Source: Leptolyngbya sp. SIOISBB
GTDB taxonomy: Bacteria > Cyanobacteriota > Cyanobacteriia > Phormidesmidales > Phormidesmidaceae
Assembly: GCA_010671905.1 (NCBI GenBank)
Contig: JAAHII010000001.1
Coordinates: 2,418,001 to 2,482,000 of the forward strand
Reading direction: 5' to 3'
Length of the DNA stretch: 64,000 nt
Below, piece by piece: positions 1-9,773 of this stretch. The notes under the pieces were generated by a model that saw nothing but the letters and a program-made list of their open reading frames with translations, did not search any database and had not been told where the DNA came from. The position numbers were made by a program, and so were the translations under genes. Position 1 is the first letter of the stretch, and each line of letters opens with the position of its first letter.

Positions 1-436
1 TTTTGATATCACCGTCAAAGCTTCCAATGCTCGGGATTTAGTTTTTCACGATGGTCCAGCGACCAGCCCTAACAATACAAACAAAGGCGCTTGGCAGTTT
101 TATCTGCATCCCAATCAGGAAGATAATTTGCTCGCGGTTTCAGGGGGGCGGACGTTTTATTTGGTCAATTTTGCCTGGGAATATCCGTTCCATGAAGTGC
201 GCTTGGATGCCAACCGCCACATTTTGCGCTTACCGCCAGGCACTTTTCACCGTTCAGTGTCAGATCCGCATGGCTCACTAGTCATCAACCAAGCGGTGCG
301 CACAGCCCAAGCCACGGTGACGAGCGAATTCCGGGTTTACAGCAGCGACGAGATCCCACGCTTACGTCGATTGCTAAACTCTGGTTTACAGCCCATGCGC
401 CACGGCTTTATCGAAGACTGGCCGATGGCGGCTTAA
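1..436 (+). CDS. C-terminal part of a small cupin-like protein (5' truncated)
   Basis: An open frame enters from the left edge (first full codon at position 2) and stops with TAA at 434-436, giving 144 residues. The piece has alternating hydrophobic strands and a segment reading HPNQEDNLLAVSGGRTF, then LRLPPGTFHRSVSDPHGS. The spacing of His, acidic residues, a Gly-rich turn and a Pro-Gly-x-x-His segment resembles cupin barrels, but I do not recognise the family. The start lies outside the window. It converges on the terminator region of the giant minus-strand gene. The fold is inferred; the reading frame is certain. Confidence 0.6.
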   Translation, partial: FDITVKASNARDLVFHDGPATSPNNTNKGAWQFYLHPNQEDNLLAVSGGRTFYLVNFAWEYPFHEVRLDANRHILRLPPGTFHRSVSDPHGSLVINQAVRTAQATVTSEFRVYSSDEIPRLRRLLNSGLQPMRHGFIEDWPMAA

Positions 437-684
437 AAAACACCTAAAGCTGACACGCCATTTCGCGCATCTGCCCCCGCCGAGATGGGTGCGGGGGAGA
501 ACAGCTTAAGCGCTGAGAACGGCCTGCTGGGTAACATTGAGATGACTGTACTCAGACGTCATTGAAGGCATCTGATGGTAGGCTGCGATTCGCTCAAATC
601 ATTTTAGATCGCTGAAACCCTTGCTCAGCAAGAGTTTCCAATTCTGCATTCCAGATTTTGTAGGGCCTTCTTGGATATTAAAAA

Positions 685-720
685 ACGAGTCCCTGCTGGA
701 CAATACCAGCAGGGACTCGT
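685..720 (-). terminator. Rho-independent terminator, duplicated copy 2
   Basis: Same 15-bp perfect hairpin and T-run as the copy at 870-905, produced by the tandem duplication. Minus-strand transcripts from the giant gene would meet the 870-905 copy first and this one second. Confidence 0.75.
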
Positions 721-869
721 AGATCAGCACATTAGTCATGCTGGAGAGTGCAACGTACTGATGGTAGGCTGCGATTCGCTCAAATCATTTTAGATCGCTG
801 AAACCCTTGCTCAGCAAGAGTTTCAATTCTGCATTCCAGATTTTGTAGGGCCTTCTTGGATATTAAAAA

Positions 870-905
870 ACGAGTCCCTGCTGGACAATACCAGCAGGGA
901 CTCGT
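870..905 (-). terminator. Rho-independent terminator, copy 1 for minus-strand transcription
   Basis: The arms ACGAGTCCCTGCTGG and CCAGCAGGGACTCGT form a perfect 15-bp stem around a 6-nt loop. Read on the minus strand, the stem is followed by TTTTTTAATA. It lies about 240 nt downstream of the stop codon of the giant gene ending at 1145. Confidence 0.8.
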
Positions 906-1000
906 AGATCAGCACATTAGTCATGCTGGAGAGTGCAACGTACCCTAACGTCAGTTCGGGTTAAAAAAGCTCCCGTCAGATCAGCATCTTAGGTGTGCAT

Positions 1001-1112
1001 TTCCCCCCTTAGGAGGGGGCAGGGGTGGGTTTTTCGACCCTTTTAAGTCTCCTTCGGACCCACCCCGCCCTGCGGGCACCTCTCCTAAGGAGGGGATTGG
1101 GGTCACTGGTTA
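1001..1112. repeat. Imperfect palindromic repeat of the CCTTAGGAGGGG type
   Basis: The left arm CCTTAGGAGGGGGCAGGGGT and a right arm that is its approximate reverse complement (ACCCACCCCGCC... to ...CTCCTAAGG) enclose about 30 nt. Such GC-rich palindromes commonly occur between genes in bacterial genomes. Only one copy is seen here, so family membership is inferred. Confidence 0.55.
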
Positions 1113-1144
1113 ACGAAGAAACGTTATCCCAAATTCACGTTACC

Positions 1145-3698
1145 CTAGGCAAACACTTCGCGCCCTTCAAATCGGCCAAAAGCTTCATAATGCTGGAAGC
1201 CATTGGCAATTGTTCCAGCATTGACGGCATTGGCAATATCCCCATGGAGAGATAGGTAGCTCGCTTCGTTATACAAGGCGCTCGGTTGCCGCCCCTCAAA
1301 CTGACCGAATAGAGTGAAGTGTGCATAAGCATCAATCCCCACCACATCCGGATTATTCGCCAAGTAGAACGCCTCATCAAACAGCGATAGATTAGGTCCT
1401 CTGCCCTCGTCAGCGCCCAATAGAATGTAATGCTGGAAACCGCTTGCCAAAGAGCCTTGAGCAACTCCCAGAGCCACATCCGGGTTATTGAGCAGATAAT
1501 CGCTCTCATCAAAGAAGGCGCTGGGATCGCGGCCTTCAAGGTGACCGAAATTCAAGAAATGGCTTAGGCCGCTGGCCAGAGATCCGTTGGCAACAGCCCC
1601 AGCAATATCTGGGTTTTGGTTGAGATAGAACGACTCGTTGTAGAGCACACTCGGGTTGCGGCCCTCATTAATGCCAAAGGCCACAAAGTGCTGGTATCCA
1701 GAACTCAGTACCCCGGCTGTTACCAAACCGGCAACATCTGGGTTTTGGGCCAGGTAGAACGATTCGTCATAAAGTTGAGCAAGGGGTAAGAAGCCCACTG
1801 TATCCCCTGGAACAATCGCAGCTAGATTTTGGAGCTGCAGTTGTTGCTCAAAGTCGACGAATTCACTGAGCAGCCCGGTGATGCCAATGGTAACTGTGGT
1901 CGTCGTCGTCAGCCCGAGGTCATCGCTGACGGTGTAGCTAAAGGTGTCGGTAGCGGTACGCCCCTGGGCCAGGGTATTAAACACCCCGTTGGGATCGTAA
2001 TTAAAGGTACCGTCACCATTATTGGTAACCAAGCCTTGAGTGCCAGAGGTATCAAGGCCTACCAGGCTCAACGCCGCCCCCTCAGGATCGCTGTCATTCG
2101 CCAGCACATTGGCGGTGGTAAACGCCGTTGCCTCGTTAGTGGTAAAGCCAGTGCCGCTGTCAGCACCTGCGATCGGGGCATCGTTAACCCCCGTCACTAA
2201 GACTTGCACCGTGGCAGATTCGCTCACCGCAATGCCATCAGTCATCGTGTAAGTAAAGGTTTCCAGGGCTGTTTCACCCGCGATTAGTGAGAGTGACGGC
2301 ACATAGGTCAGACTGTCGCCATTATTGATCACTGAGCCTGACAGGCCCGTAGTATCAACGCTCTCAATCGTCAGCTCATCGTTAAAGTCAATGTCGGTGT
2401 CATTAAGTAACACCTCCAGCAGTAGATTTGTGCCTTCTACAGTGGCAAAACTGAGATCATCGACGGCCACCGGTGCTTCATTCGCGCCATTGACCACGAT
2501 GTTGACGGTTGCCGTACTCTCGCCACCGTTATCGTCGGTAATGGTGTAAGTGAAGCTATCAGGTATCGTTTCGCCAACGGACGCTAGTCGAAAGGCCTCA
2601 GCAGGCATGTAGGTGATTGAGCCGTCCTCATTCAAGACTGCCGTGGCACTGTCTGTCGATACCGTCTCGCCTGGATTGACGGTCGCGTCATTGATTTTGA
2701 TGATCCGGAAGTTATCGCCGTCGGGATCTTCATCGTTGATCAATGGTGTCATGGTGAAAGACTCGTTGTCGAGAGTCGAGAAGCCTTCGCCCTCGTCATC
2801 GACAGCAATAGGGGCATCATTGACGCCATTGATGGTGACAGTCACGGTGGTGGTATCAGTACCGCCATTGCCATCACTCACCGTGTAGGTAAAGCTATCT
2901 TCGGTGCTCTCACCCAGCGGCAGTTGGAAGGCACCATTGGGGTCGTAGTTGATGGTGCCATTACCGGCCAAGGAGACGATCGCCCCCGAAGCAAGTTCAA
3001 TATCTCCAACCCCGACAGCTTGCCCCTCAATTTCAATGACCTCTAGATTGGCCACATCATCCGGATCGACATCCGTGTCATTGGCCACAACACTGGCGGT
3101 GGTGAATGGCGTGTTTTCATCCGTCTCGAAGCCCATACCGCTATCCGGTACAGCAACTGGGTCATCGTTGGTGTTGATGAAGTCCAAAATGTTGACTGGC
3201 AACGTCTCGCTGTCAAATTCACCATCGTTAACGGTGACGCTAAAGCTCGGTGCGTCTTGGTCACCGTCGTCGACAAATTCCACCTCACCTGCAATGAGTT
3301 CGGCTTGAGTAAAGGTGAGAATCCCTTCCTCAACCACGACTCCATCGGCCAGCCGGTTAAAGGTACCACCCTCTAAAGCTGAAATCGTAATCGTCAGATC
3401 TTCAGGGAGGTTATCGGTGTCAGTAATGACAATATCCGCTGGGGTCAGGAGAGTCGCTGCGTCCTCAGTGACAGTGAGTTGAACGGCATCCAGCGTGGGC
3501 CGGTCGTTGACCGGGTTGAATTGGATGACATTACCCGCAACTGTGGCTTCGCCGCCATCGGCATCTTTAACCGTAATGTCAAAGGTCGGGACGGTTTCAG
3601 AACCATCATGAACAAAGCTAATGAGACCGTTATTGAGGTCATCCTGGGTAAAGGAATCATTTTCCCCAATGGGATTGGCGTCGAAATCGAAGAAGCTA
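1145..3698 (-). CDS. Giant cadherin/CSPG-repeat protein 1, C-terminal part (downstream of frameshift)
   Basis: This frame continues the gene that starts at 8550, after a one-base slip at the C run 3699-3702; its first internal ATG is at 3337. It first completes CSPG-type modules (pattern FTQAEL..GEVEFVDDGD..AP), then has four VCBS/tandem-95-like modules starting with NDAP-type motifs (for example GVNDAPIAVDD). It ends in five repeats of about 40 residues of the type YLxxNPDVAxxVxxG...HFxxFGxxEGRxPS. The same C-terminal repeats end the second giant protein, so they probably act as a common export or anchoring tail; that is inference. The reconstructed gene 1145-8550 would encode 2468 residues. 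No transmembrane segment is visible. Likely role: large extracellular adhesin or matrix protein. Confidence 0.8.
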
Positions 3699-6600
3699 CC
3701 CCTTCAACGTTGCTGACGAAGAATCTGAGTTCGTCAGCCGGGGTCTCTTGATCCGTCGCGGCAAGATTGACGGTGTCCGTATTAAGTTCGAGCCGTTCGC
3801 CTTCGGTAATGGTGAAGGTATTAGTCTCTATAACAGGGTCGTCATTGACTTTGTCTAGAATCACTGTTATGGATTCTTCGGTTTCACCGCCTGCCCCATC
3901 TTCAACCTTGACGGTATAGGTGGCGGCTTCTTCATCGCCGTCATCTTTGAAGGTCAGCTCTTCAAAGGCGATCGCGGCAGCGGTAAACGTTTCATTTAGT
4001 GCTAGTGCCTCCCCCTTGAGGAAAAACTCGCCCCCGTTGACGGCGGTGATGCTAAAGCGGAGGTCACTGGGCAGGTTATCCACATCGCTAGCCGACAAGT
4101 TTTCTGCCGTCAGCGCCACCTCGGCCCCCTCGGTCACCGTGAGGGTGTTGAAATCAAAGGTGGGGGCATCGTTGAGATTGTTAAATTTCTCGATGATGCC
4201 GTCAAAGGTTTCACTCGTCGCTTCATCATCGGGGGTCAGCGGCTCATCTTCCACCTTTAGCGAAAAGGTGGGAGCCTCTTCTGAACCATTGTGGAGAAAC
4301 TGAATATCACCCGCATTCACCTCTGCTTGGGTAAAGGTGCCATCGATCGCGATATCGGTACCGGTGCCCTGGTCATCTAGACGCTGGAATGAGCCATTCG
4401 TGGTAGCCACGACTGTGTAAGTCAACCCTTCTGGTGGCGTCTCTTCATCAGTTGTCAATAGATCGTCTGAACTCAGGATGAGGGGTTCACCTTCGTTAAT
4501 CGAGACGCTCTTGTTCACAACCACTAAGGAATCGTTCGTGGCGTTTAAGGTCGCCGTCAGCTCTACCGGCAGTTCAAACGGCTCACCAAACTCTTCGGGG
4601 AAGGTGTCTGTAACCGTTGCCGTTAACGTGGCAATGGTGTTCGAGCCACCATGCACAAATGTGACGCGGCCCTCATTCACATCTTCTTGAGTAAAGGTGA
4701 CCGACTCCGTTTGCAGTTCCCCGTCGCCAATCCGAAAACCGTCGGGTTGATCTTCGTCGTTATTGGTGAGTATGACGGTATAGGTGAGTTCGGCTGGCCC
4801 GCTCTCTCCTGGATCATCAACGGTCAACAACTCCGCTGTGGTCAGGGTAAAGGGGTTCCCTTCGGTCACCGCAAAGGGGTTGGAGGTGACCGTGGGCTCA
4901 TCATTCACGGGGATGAAATCGACATTGGCGGCGATCGGCGGCGTTAGCTCACCACCATCAGTATCCTTGACGATTATGTTAAAGGACGGTTCTGGGCTAC
5001 TGCCATCTTGCAAGAAACTAATTGTCCCGGTATTAAGGAGCGCCTGAGTGATTTCCGTCCCGGCTGGAATCTCTTGGGCATTCGCGTCAAAGAACGCGCC
5101 CCCGTTGATATCCGTAAAGATGAAGATCAGCTCATCGGCAGGTGTCTCAAAATCGCTCGCCTGTAAATTGACGATCTCAGCATTGAGGGCGAGGCGCTCC
5201 CCTTCCTTAATGGTGAAGATGTTCTCCTCCAACATCGGAAAGTCATTCACCTCATCAAAAATGACATCGGCGGCGGTTGTGGCGTTGCCCCCCAAGGGGT
5301 CGAGCACGGTCACGTCGTAGGAAGGTGGTGTTTCATCGCCATCGTCTTGAAATATCAGATCGCCAAAAGCAAGGTCGGCCACTGTAAAGTTTTTGCCTTC
5401 GACCAAGGCCTCACCCTGGAAGGTAAAGGTCCCCCCCTTGACATTGGTAATGTTAAATCGCAGCTCACTCTGATCATGATCGGGGTCGCTCGCTGCTATA
5501 TTTTCAGCATCAAAGATCTTTTCTTCCCCTTCTTTGATGATGAGCTGATTGACATCTAAGGTGGGGTCATCGTTGAGGTTATTGAATTTGATGATGTTGC
5601 TAGCGATCGGCACAGAGGTGACCTCACCGCCCATTTCTAGAGGAGTGTCGACCACGCTCAGCTCATAGGTGGGGGCGTCTTCGCCGCCATCATGCACAAA
5701 ACGAATTTCCCCCGCGTTAATTTCTGCCTGGGTAAAGGTCTCGCCCACCAGAATGGTCGTTGAGGTGCCTTGATCCAGATCAACCCGCTCAAAGGTGCCG
5801 TTATTGACCCCAGTGATGGTATAGACCAAGTCCTCGGCGGCCGTTTCTTCATCCGTTGTTAGCAGATTGTCCGCACCAAGAGGCTCGATTCCCCCCTCAT
5901 TAATTTCGAGGATGATGTTGTTTTCGACAATGGGGGCATCGTTGAGCGCATCAAAGCCTACAGTCAGGGGCACGTCAATGGTAATGGGCTCGCCAAATTC
6001 TTCTGGAAAGGTGTCTTTGACAGTAGCGGTCAGCGTGGCGATGCTGTTGGAACCACCGTGAATGAATTTGACCAACCCCGCGTTGACATCGGCTTGGGTG
6101 AAGGTGACTGTTTCCCCCACCTCAATGACTCCATCTATCTGGAAGCGATCAGGATTGTCCTCATCATTGTTCGTGATGGTGATGGTGTAGGTCAGGTCCT
6201 CGGGGGCACTTTCTTCATCCTCTACCAGCAGATTTTCGGCGGTCAGGGTGATGGGTACTGGATTGTTGGGATCGCCCTCTGGCACAGTAAAGGAGCTTAC
6301 CGCCACTGTGGGGTCATCGTTGATGGGGGTATAGTTCACCCCTTGCCCCGATTGGTCTGTGACTTCAATCTCGTTGGTGCCATCACTCACCGTCAGGGTA
6401 AATGTGGGGCCATCGTTCAAACCGTCATGCTTAAAGATGAGGACGTCACCCGCATCAATCTCGGCTTGAGTGAAGGTTTCGGCAAGCGTTGGGTCGCCAC
6501 CGGGGTCAGTTGGCAAGCGGAAGAAATCACCCCCCGACACTGCCTTAACGGTATAGGTAATCTCGGCGGCCGCTGCCTCTTCATCCTTGACAGACAGAAC

Positions 6601-8550
6601 ATCTGAGGTCAGCTCGACCGTGTCGCCCTCACTGAGGGTAAAGGCGAACGTCTCTAGGAGCGGTGGATCATTCTCATCGTTGAAGGCGATGAAGTCGTTG
6701 AGGGGTACGTCGATCGTGTTGGCATCGCCGCCAACCGCTGTATCGGTGAGCGTCACTGTCAAATCGGGGGCATCGTTCGACCCGCCGTGGACAAAAACCA
6801 CCTCTCCGTCGTTGATTTGCTGCTGTGTAAAGGTAACAGTCGCCCCCACTTCGACCGCCCCATTGATAATGAAGCGGTCATCTGTATCCTGGGGATTATC
6901 GGGGTCGATATTGTTGATGGTGACGGTATAGGTCAGATCGCTGGCTGCCGATTCTTCATCGGTGTAAAGCAAGTTGTCTGCTGTGATGGGTACGATGGCC
7001 CCCTCATCAACGATGAGGGCTAAGTTTTCACGCTCTGGAGCGGCATTCTCTGGCAGGAAATTGAAGATCTCACTGCTGTCAATCTCGACTTCCTTCCCAC
7101 CTTCATCCGTCACCGTCAGGAGGAAACTGGGTGCCTCGGTGACCCCAAAATAGTCAAAGGCGATCGCCTCGGCATCAATATCAGCCTGGGTAAAGGTCGT
7201 GACGGGCGTGGGGGCGCCACCGCCGGAGTCGAGCCTGACGAATTGACCGGCGGGAGTGTCGTCTAAATCCTTCACGGTGTAAGTCAGGTTACTGGCATCC
7301 GACTCTTCGTCTTTTACAAATAGGTCAGCCGCCGTTAATGTGACCTGGCTTTGCTCCATCAAGTCAATTAACGTTGGATTTTCACTGTCGGGTAAGACGA
7401 CGATCGGCGTATCGTTGACCGTCGTATAGTCAACCTTTGCCTCTGAAGGTTCAGAGGCTTCTACTAAGTCGGGGTTGGGGTCATCAGTCGCAGTCAGTTG
7501 CCCCGAATCCTTCACCACGACGGTATAGCTAGGCTCGGTTTCAGTCGCTGGATCATTAACAAATTGAATCAGCCCAGCGGTGACTTGAGCCTGAGTAAAG
7601 CCGACGGACTCTTGTCCAGGTGCGGCTAGCACTTGCACTACGTTGCCCTCAGGGGCGTCGAGCAATTCAAAGCGGCCCTGAGCGATCGCGGTAATGGTGA
7701 AGGTCAGGGTCGCGTCATCTTCTTCAACATCGGTGGCGGCCAAGTTCTCCACCGTGATGGGAACGATGTCGCCCTCAAACAGGGAGATCTCGTTGACAGT
7801 GATTTTGGGGGCGTCGTTGATGGGAAAAAATTCAATGTCGACATCGAAGGTTTGACCGATGGGGGCCAGGTCAATCAACCGACCTGGGGGGTCATCGTCA
7901 CTCATGGGTAAGCCGCTATCGACTATCCGCAGCTCAATGGTGGGCGCTTGCTCGCTACCGTCATGAACAAACTGAATGAGATTGTTGTCGATATCCGCCT
8001 GGGTGAAGGCAGCATCAGACACTCCTAAATCAACTGTGCCACCATCGACCAATCGCTGAAAGGTGCCATTCGTGACTTTCGTGATGCCATAGGTCAGCTC
8101 AGCGGGCGTAGACTCTCCCGGCTCGTCAGTGGCCAGCAGATTGACCATGTCAAGGTTGAAAACAACCGTGCCGCCCTCTGTAATCGTCAGCTCTTTGGTG
8201 TCGATCGTCGGGGCATCATTGACCGCATCAAAAAAGACGAGTGCCTGCTGGGCATCGGATTGGTCACCGTTGTTACTCGCAATGACGCTGTAGCTGGGGG
8301 TGAAATTGGAGTTATCGTGAGCAAATTCGACTTGCCCAGTTTCGACCTGAGCCAGCGTAAAGCTCAGCGTGGGCGCGTCATTCAGCAAAAACTGCCCAGC
8401 TAGCGAGGTGTCGGAATCGGGCACGATCGTGATGAGAATGTCGGCGGTCGTCGCTCCCTCTGCGGTGGCATTCAAGTTGTTCAGCGACAGGGTGCGCGTA
8501 TTCCCTTCTTCTATGCTGAGAATGTTGTTGATAATTGTGGGTATAGCCAT
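3445..8550 (-). CDS. Giant cadherin/CSPG-repeat protein 1, N-terminal part
   Basis: It starts with ATG at 8550 (MAIPTIINNILSIEEGN) and has no Sec signal peptide, which fits type I secretion. It contains about 13 CSPG/cadherin_3-like modules of roughly 110 residues. A typical module has NDxPxx, then EG..v.L...NLlatDeE, then YTVT..nG.F, then FTQADI..G.v.FvHDG, then tltV.D. From about position 3699 the track runs out of frame (ASSISTPIPLGK...) and stops at 3445, because a G is missing from a run. Modules fall into a higher-order repeat of four. The protein is very acidic, consistent with calcium-dependent extracellular folding. Family knowledge: such modules occur in adhesion and matrix proteins; the ligand is unknown. 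The weak AAGAG before the ATG is the only Shine-Dalgarno candidate. Confidence 0.85.
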   Translation of the reverse strand: MAIPTIINNILSIEEGNTRTLSLNNLNATAEGATTADILITIVPDSDTSLAGQFLLNDAPTLSFTLAQVETGQVEFAHDNSNFTPSYSVIASNNGDQSDAQQALVFFDAVNDAPTIDTKELTITEGGTVVFNLDMVNLLATDEPGESTPAELTYGITKVTNGTFQRLVDGGTVDLGVSDAAFTQADIDNNLIQFVHDGSEQAPTIELRIVDSGLPMSDDDPPGRLIDLAPIGQTFDVDIEFFPINDAPKITVNEISLFEGDIVPITVENLAATDVEEDDATLTFTITAIAQGRFELLDAPEGNVVQVLAAPGQESVGFTQAQVTAGLIQFVNDPATETEPSYTVVVKDSGQLTATDDPNPDLVEASEPSEAKVDYTTVNDTPIVVLPDSENPTLIDLMEQSQVTLTAADLFVKDEESDASNLTYTVKDLDDTPAGQFVRLDSGGGAPTPVTTFTQADIDAEAIAFDYFGVTEAPSFLLTVTDEGGKEVEIDSSEIFNFLPENAAPERENLALIVDEGAIVPITADNLLYTDEESAASDLTYTVTINNIDPDNPQDTDDRFIINGAVEVGATVTFTQQQINDGEVVFVHGGSNDAPDLTVTLTDTAVGGDANTIDVPLNDFIAFNDENDPPLLETFAFTLSEGDTVELTSDVLSVKDEEAAAAEITYTVKAVSGGDFFRLPTDPGGDPTLAETFTQAEIDAGDVLIFKHDGLNDGPTFTLTVSDGTNEIEVTDQSGQGVNYTPINDDPTVAVSSFTVPEGDPNNPVPITLTAENLLVEDEESAPEDLTYTITITNNDEDNPDRFQIDGVIEVGETVTFTQADVNAGLVKFIHGGSNSIATLTATVKDTFPEEFGEPITIDVPLTVGFDALNDAPIVENNIILEINEGGIEPLGADNLLTTDEETAAEDLVYTITGVNNGTFERVDLDQGTSTTILVGETFTQAEINAGEIRFVHDGGEDAPTYELSVVDTPLEMGGEVTSVPIASNIIKFNNLNDDPTLDVNQLIIKEGEEKIFDAENIAASDPDHDQSELRFNITNVKGGTFTFQGEALVEGKNFTVADLAFGDLIFQDDGDETPPSYDVTVLDPLGGNATTAADVIFDEVNDFPMLEENIFTIKEGERLALNAEIVNLQASDFETPADELIFIFTDINGGAFFDANAQEIPAGTEITQALLNTGTISFLQDGSSPEPSFNIIVKDTDGGELTPPIAANVDFIPVNDEPTVTSNPFAVTEGNPFTLTTAELLTVDDPGESGPAELTYTVILTNNDEDQPDGFRIGDGELQTESVTFTQEDVNEGRVTFVHGGSNTIATLTATVTDTFPEEFGEPFELPVELTATLNATNDSLVVVNKSVSINEGEPLILSSDDLLTTDEETPPEGLTYTVVATTNGSFQRLDDQGTGTDIAIDGTFTQAEVNAGDIQFLHNGSEEAPTFSLKVEDEPLTPDDEATSETFDGIIEKFNNLNDAPTFDFNTLTVTEGAEVALTAENLSASDVDNLPSDLRFSITAVNGGEFFLKGEALALNETFTAAAIAFEELTFKDDGDEEAATYTVKVEDGAGGETEESITVILDKVNDDPVIETNTFTITEGERLELNTDTVNLAATDQETPADELRFFVSNVEGVASSISTPIPLGKMIPLPRMTSITVSLALFMMVLKPSRPLTLRLKMPMAAKPQLRVMSSNSTRSTTGPRWMPFNSLSLRTQRLS
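3699..3702 (-). other. Frameshift in giant gene 1 (C4 run)
   Basis: On the minus strand GAAGGGGTAGC gives EGVAS and leads to an early stop. Adding one G gives E-G-G-S-F-F-D, which matches the module consensus and joins the two frames into 2469 codons. Confidence 0.85.
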
Positions 8551-9773
8551 GGAATTTACTCTTGAATTTCAACGCAGTGAAAGGTTTTACTCAATCTCGA
8601 TCGCGGTCGTTTAGGAACCTGTTAGCTCGCAATCAATGCTCATGAAGGCTGACTAGAAATCGGCACTATCCAGTCATAAAATACTCATCACCAAGCCAAA
8701 GCTATCTGTGTGTAAAAAGCCACATAAACTTTACCTCATCTTTTTGAAAATGAGCACAATTTCGCTGCTAATTTTCATGTAATGCAAGATACTAATATCG
8801 CTTTATTTTTAGCGATCGCAAAATACTGATTGAGCAAATTTTCCACAGCTCAAACAAGCTTATTTTGCCATCAAAATATATTGATCTTTATGGGCCTCAG
8901 CGCCATAACTGCAATCGCGGAGTATCGTCAGGGTTCGACAGTTCTGATTGGCAATCGGCCCATTATTTTCGCTGCCTAAAGTTCATGTCACTCATCGACA
9001 ACAGAGAAATTGTGTTAATTGTGTCGATTATTCTCTAGCTTGCTCACAACCCCGTAGAACGAAGGTGAAGGGGGGAGGTCAGACAGCTAGACAATACGTG
9101 TAACTGAGCCAGCAATAGCGATCGGGCTCAGTTACACGCCCAGGAGCCGGTCAAGATGAGTCAGTGACATCAGCTAAATTGGCGACTCAAAATAGCGACA
9201 AGAGCGTCAATCTAAGATTGACCAATTGGAGGAGTGCGATCGTTCATCACTCATCTGAACATCTAGGCAAACACATTCGAGACTCAAACAGTCAAGCAAT
9301 AAAGATTCTCATCAACAGAGAGCTTGAGCTGATGATTGACTAACTTACACTAAAGGAGATCTGATTTGCCGTCTCAGGCATCTTCAGTAAAGTAACAAAA
9401 AGGGATTTATGACAGCAGTAAGACCATGTCATTTCACATCTCATTTACATAGATACTAACGGACGTTCAAGAGAGGCTTGAATGAACTTTATGGCTGAGA
9501 AGGAAAGGTGCAAAGGAATGCTCAAATCACAGCCTAGATAGCAAAGGTCATGCTAGTCATTGACTCAGGGAAATTCACAAACTGCGATAAGCATCATGGA
9601 TTGAATTGCGTTTTGTACACCCTGACCTGGATTTCTGGCGGCTTGCTGACAAGCAGTTTAGATCATCTGTAAAAACCACCCTCCTGATTACATTCTGGGA
9701 ATCTCTAGACTCAGATCTCATCAAGGACGAAGAGTCTGAGTCTAGAGGCCACGCGATGTCTAACCAATACGCC
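8551..9773. other. 1.2-kb intergenic region between the two giant genes
   Basis: No convincing gene. It holds one perfect 14-bp inverted repeat at 9097-9138 and should contain the promoter and leader of the gene starting at 8550. Several long AT-rich stretches (8690-8890) are compatible with a promoter, but I could not choose one. Confidence 0.6.
9097..9138. repeat. Perfect 14-bp inverted repeat
   Basis: The arms CGTGTAACTGAGCC (9097-9110) and GGCTCAGTTACACG (9125-9138) flank a 14-nt loop that includes GCGATCG. No T-run follows on either strand, so a cruciform or mRNA-end structure is more likely than a classical terminator. Confidence 0.7.

Larger units (their letters stand above)
572..942. 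repeat. Tandem duplication of a 186-bp unit
   Basis: Two head-to-tail copies, 572-757 and 758-942, are identical by eye except that the second lacks one C (TTTCCAATTC versus TTTCAATTC). Each copy contains a complete minus-strand terminator hairpin. The near identity indicates a recent duplication, or an assembly artefact. Confidence 0.9.
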
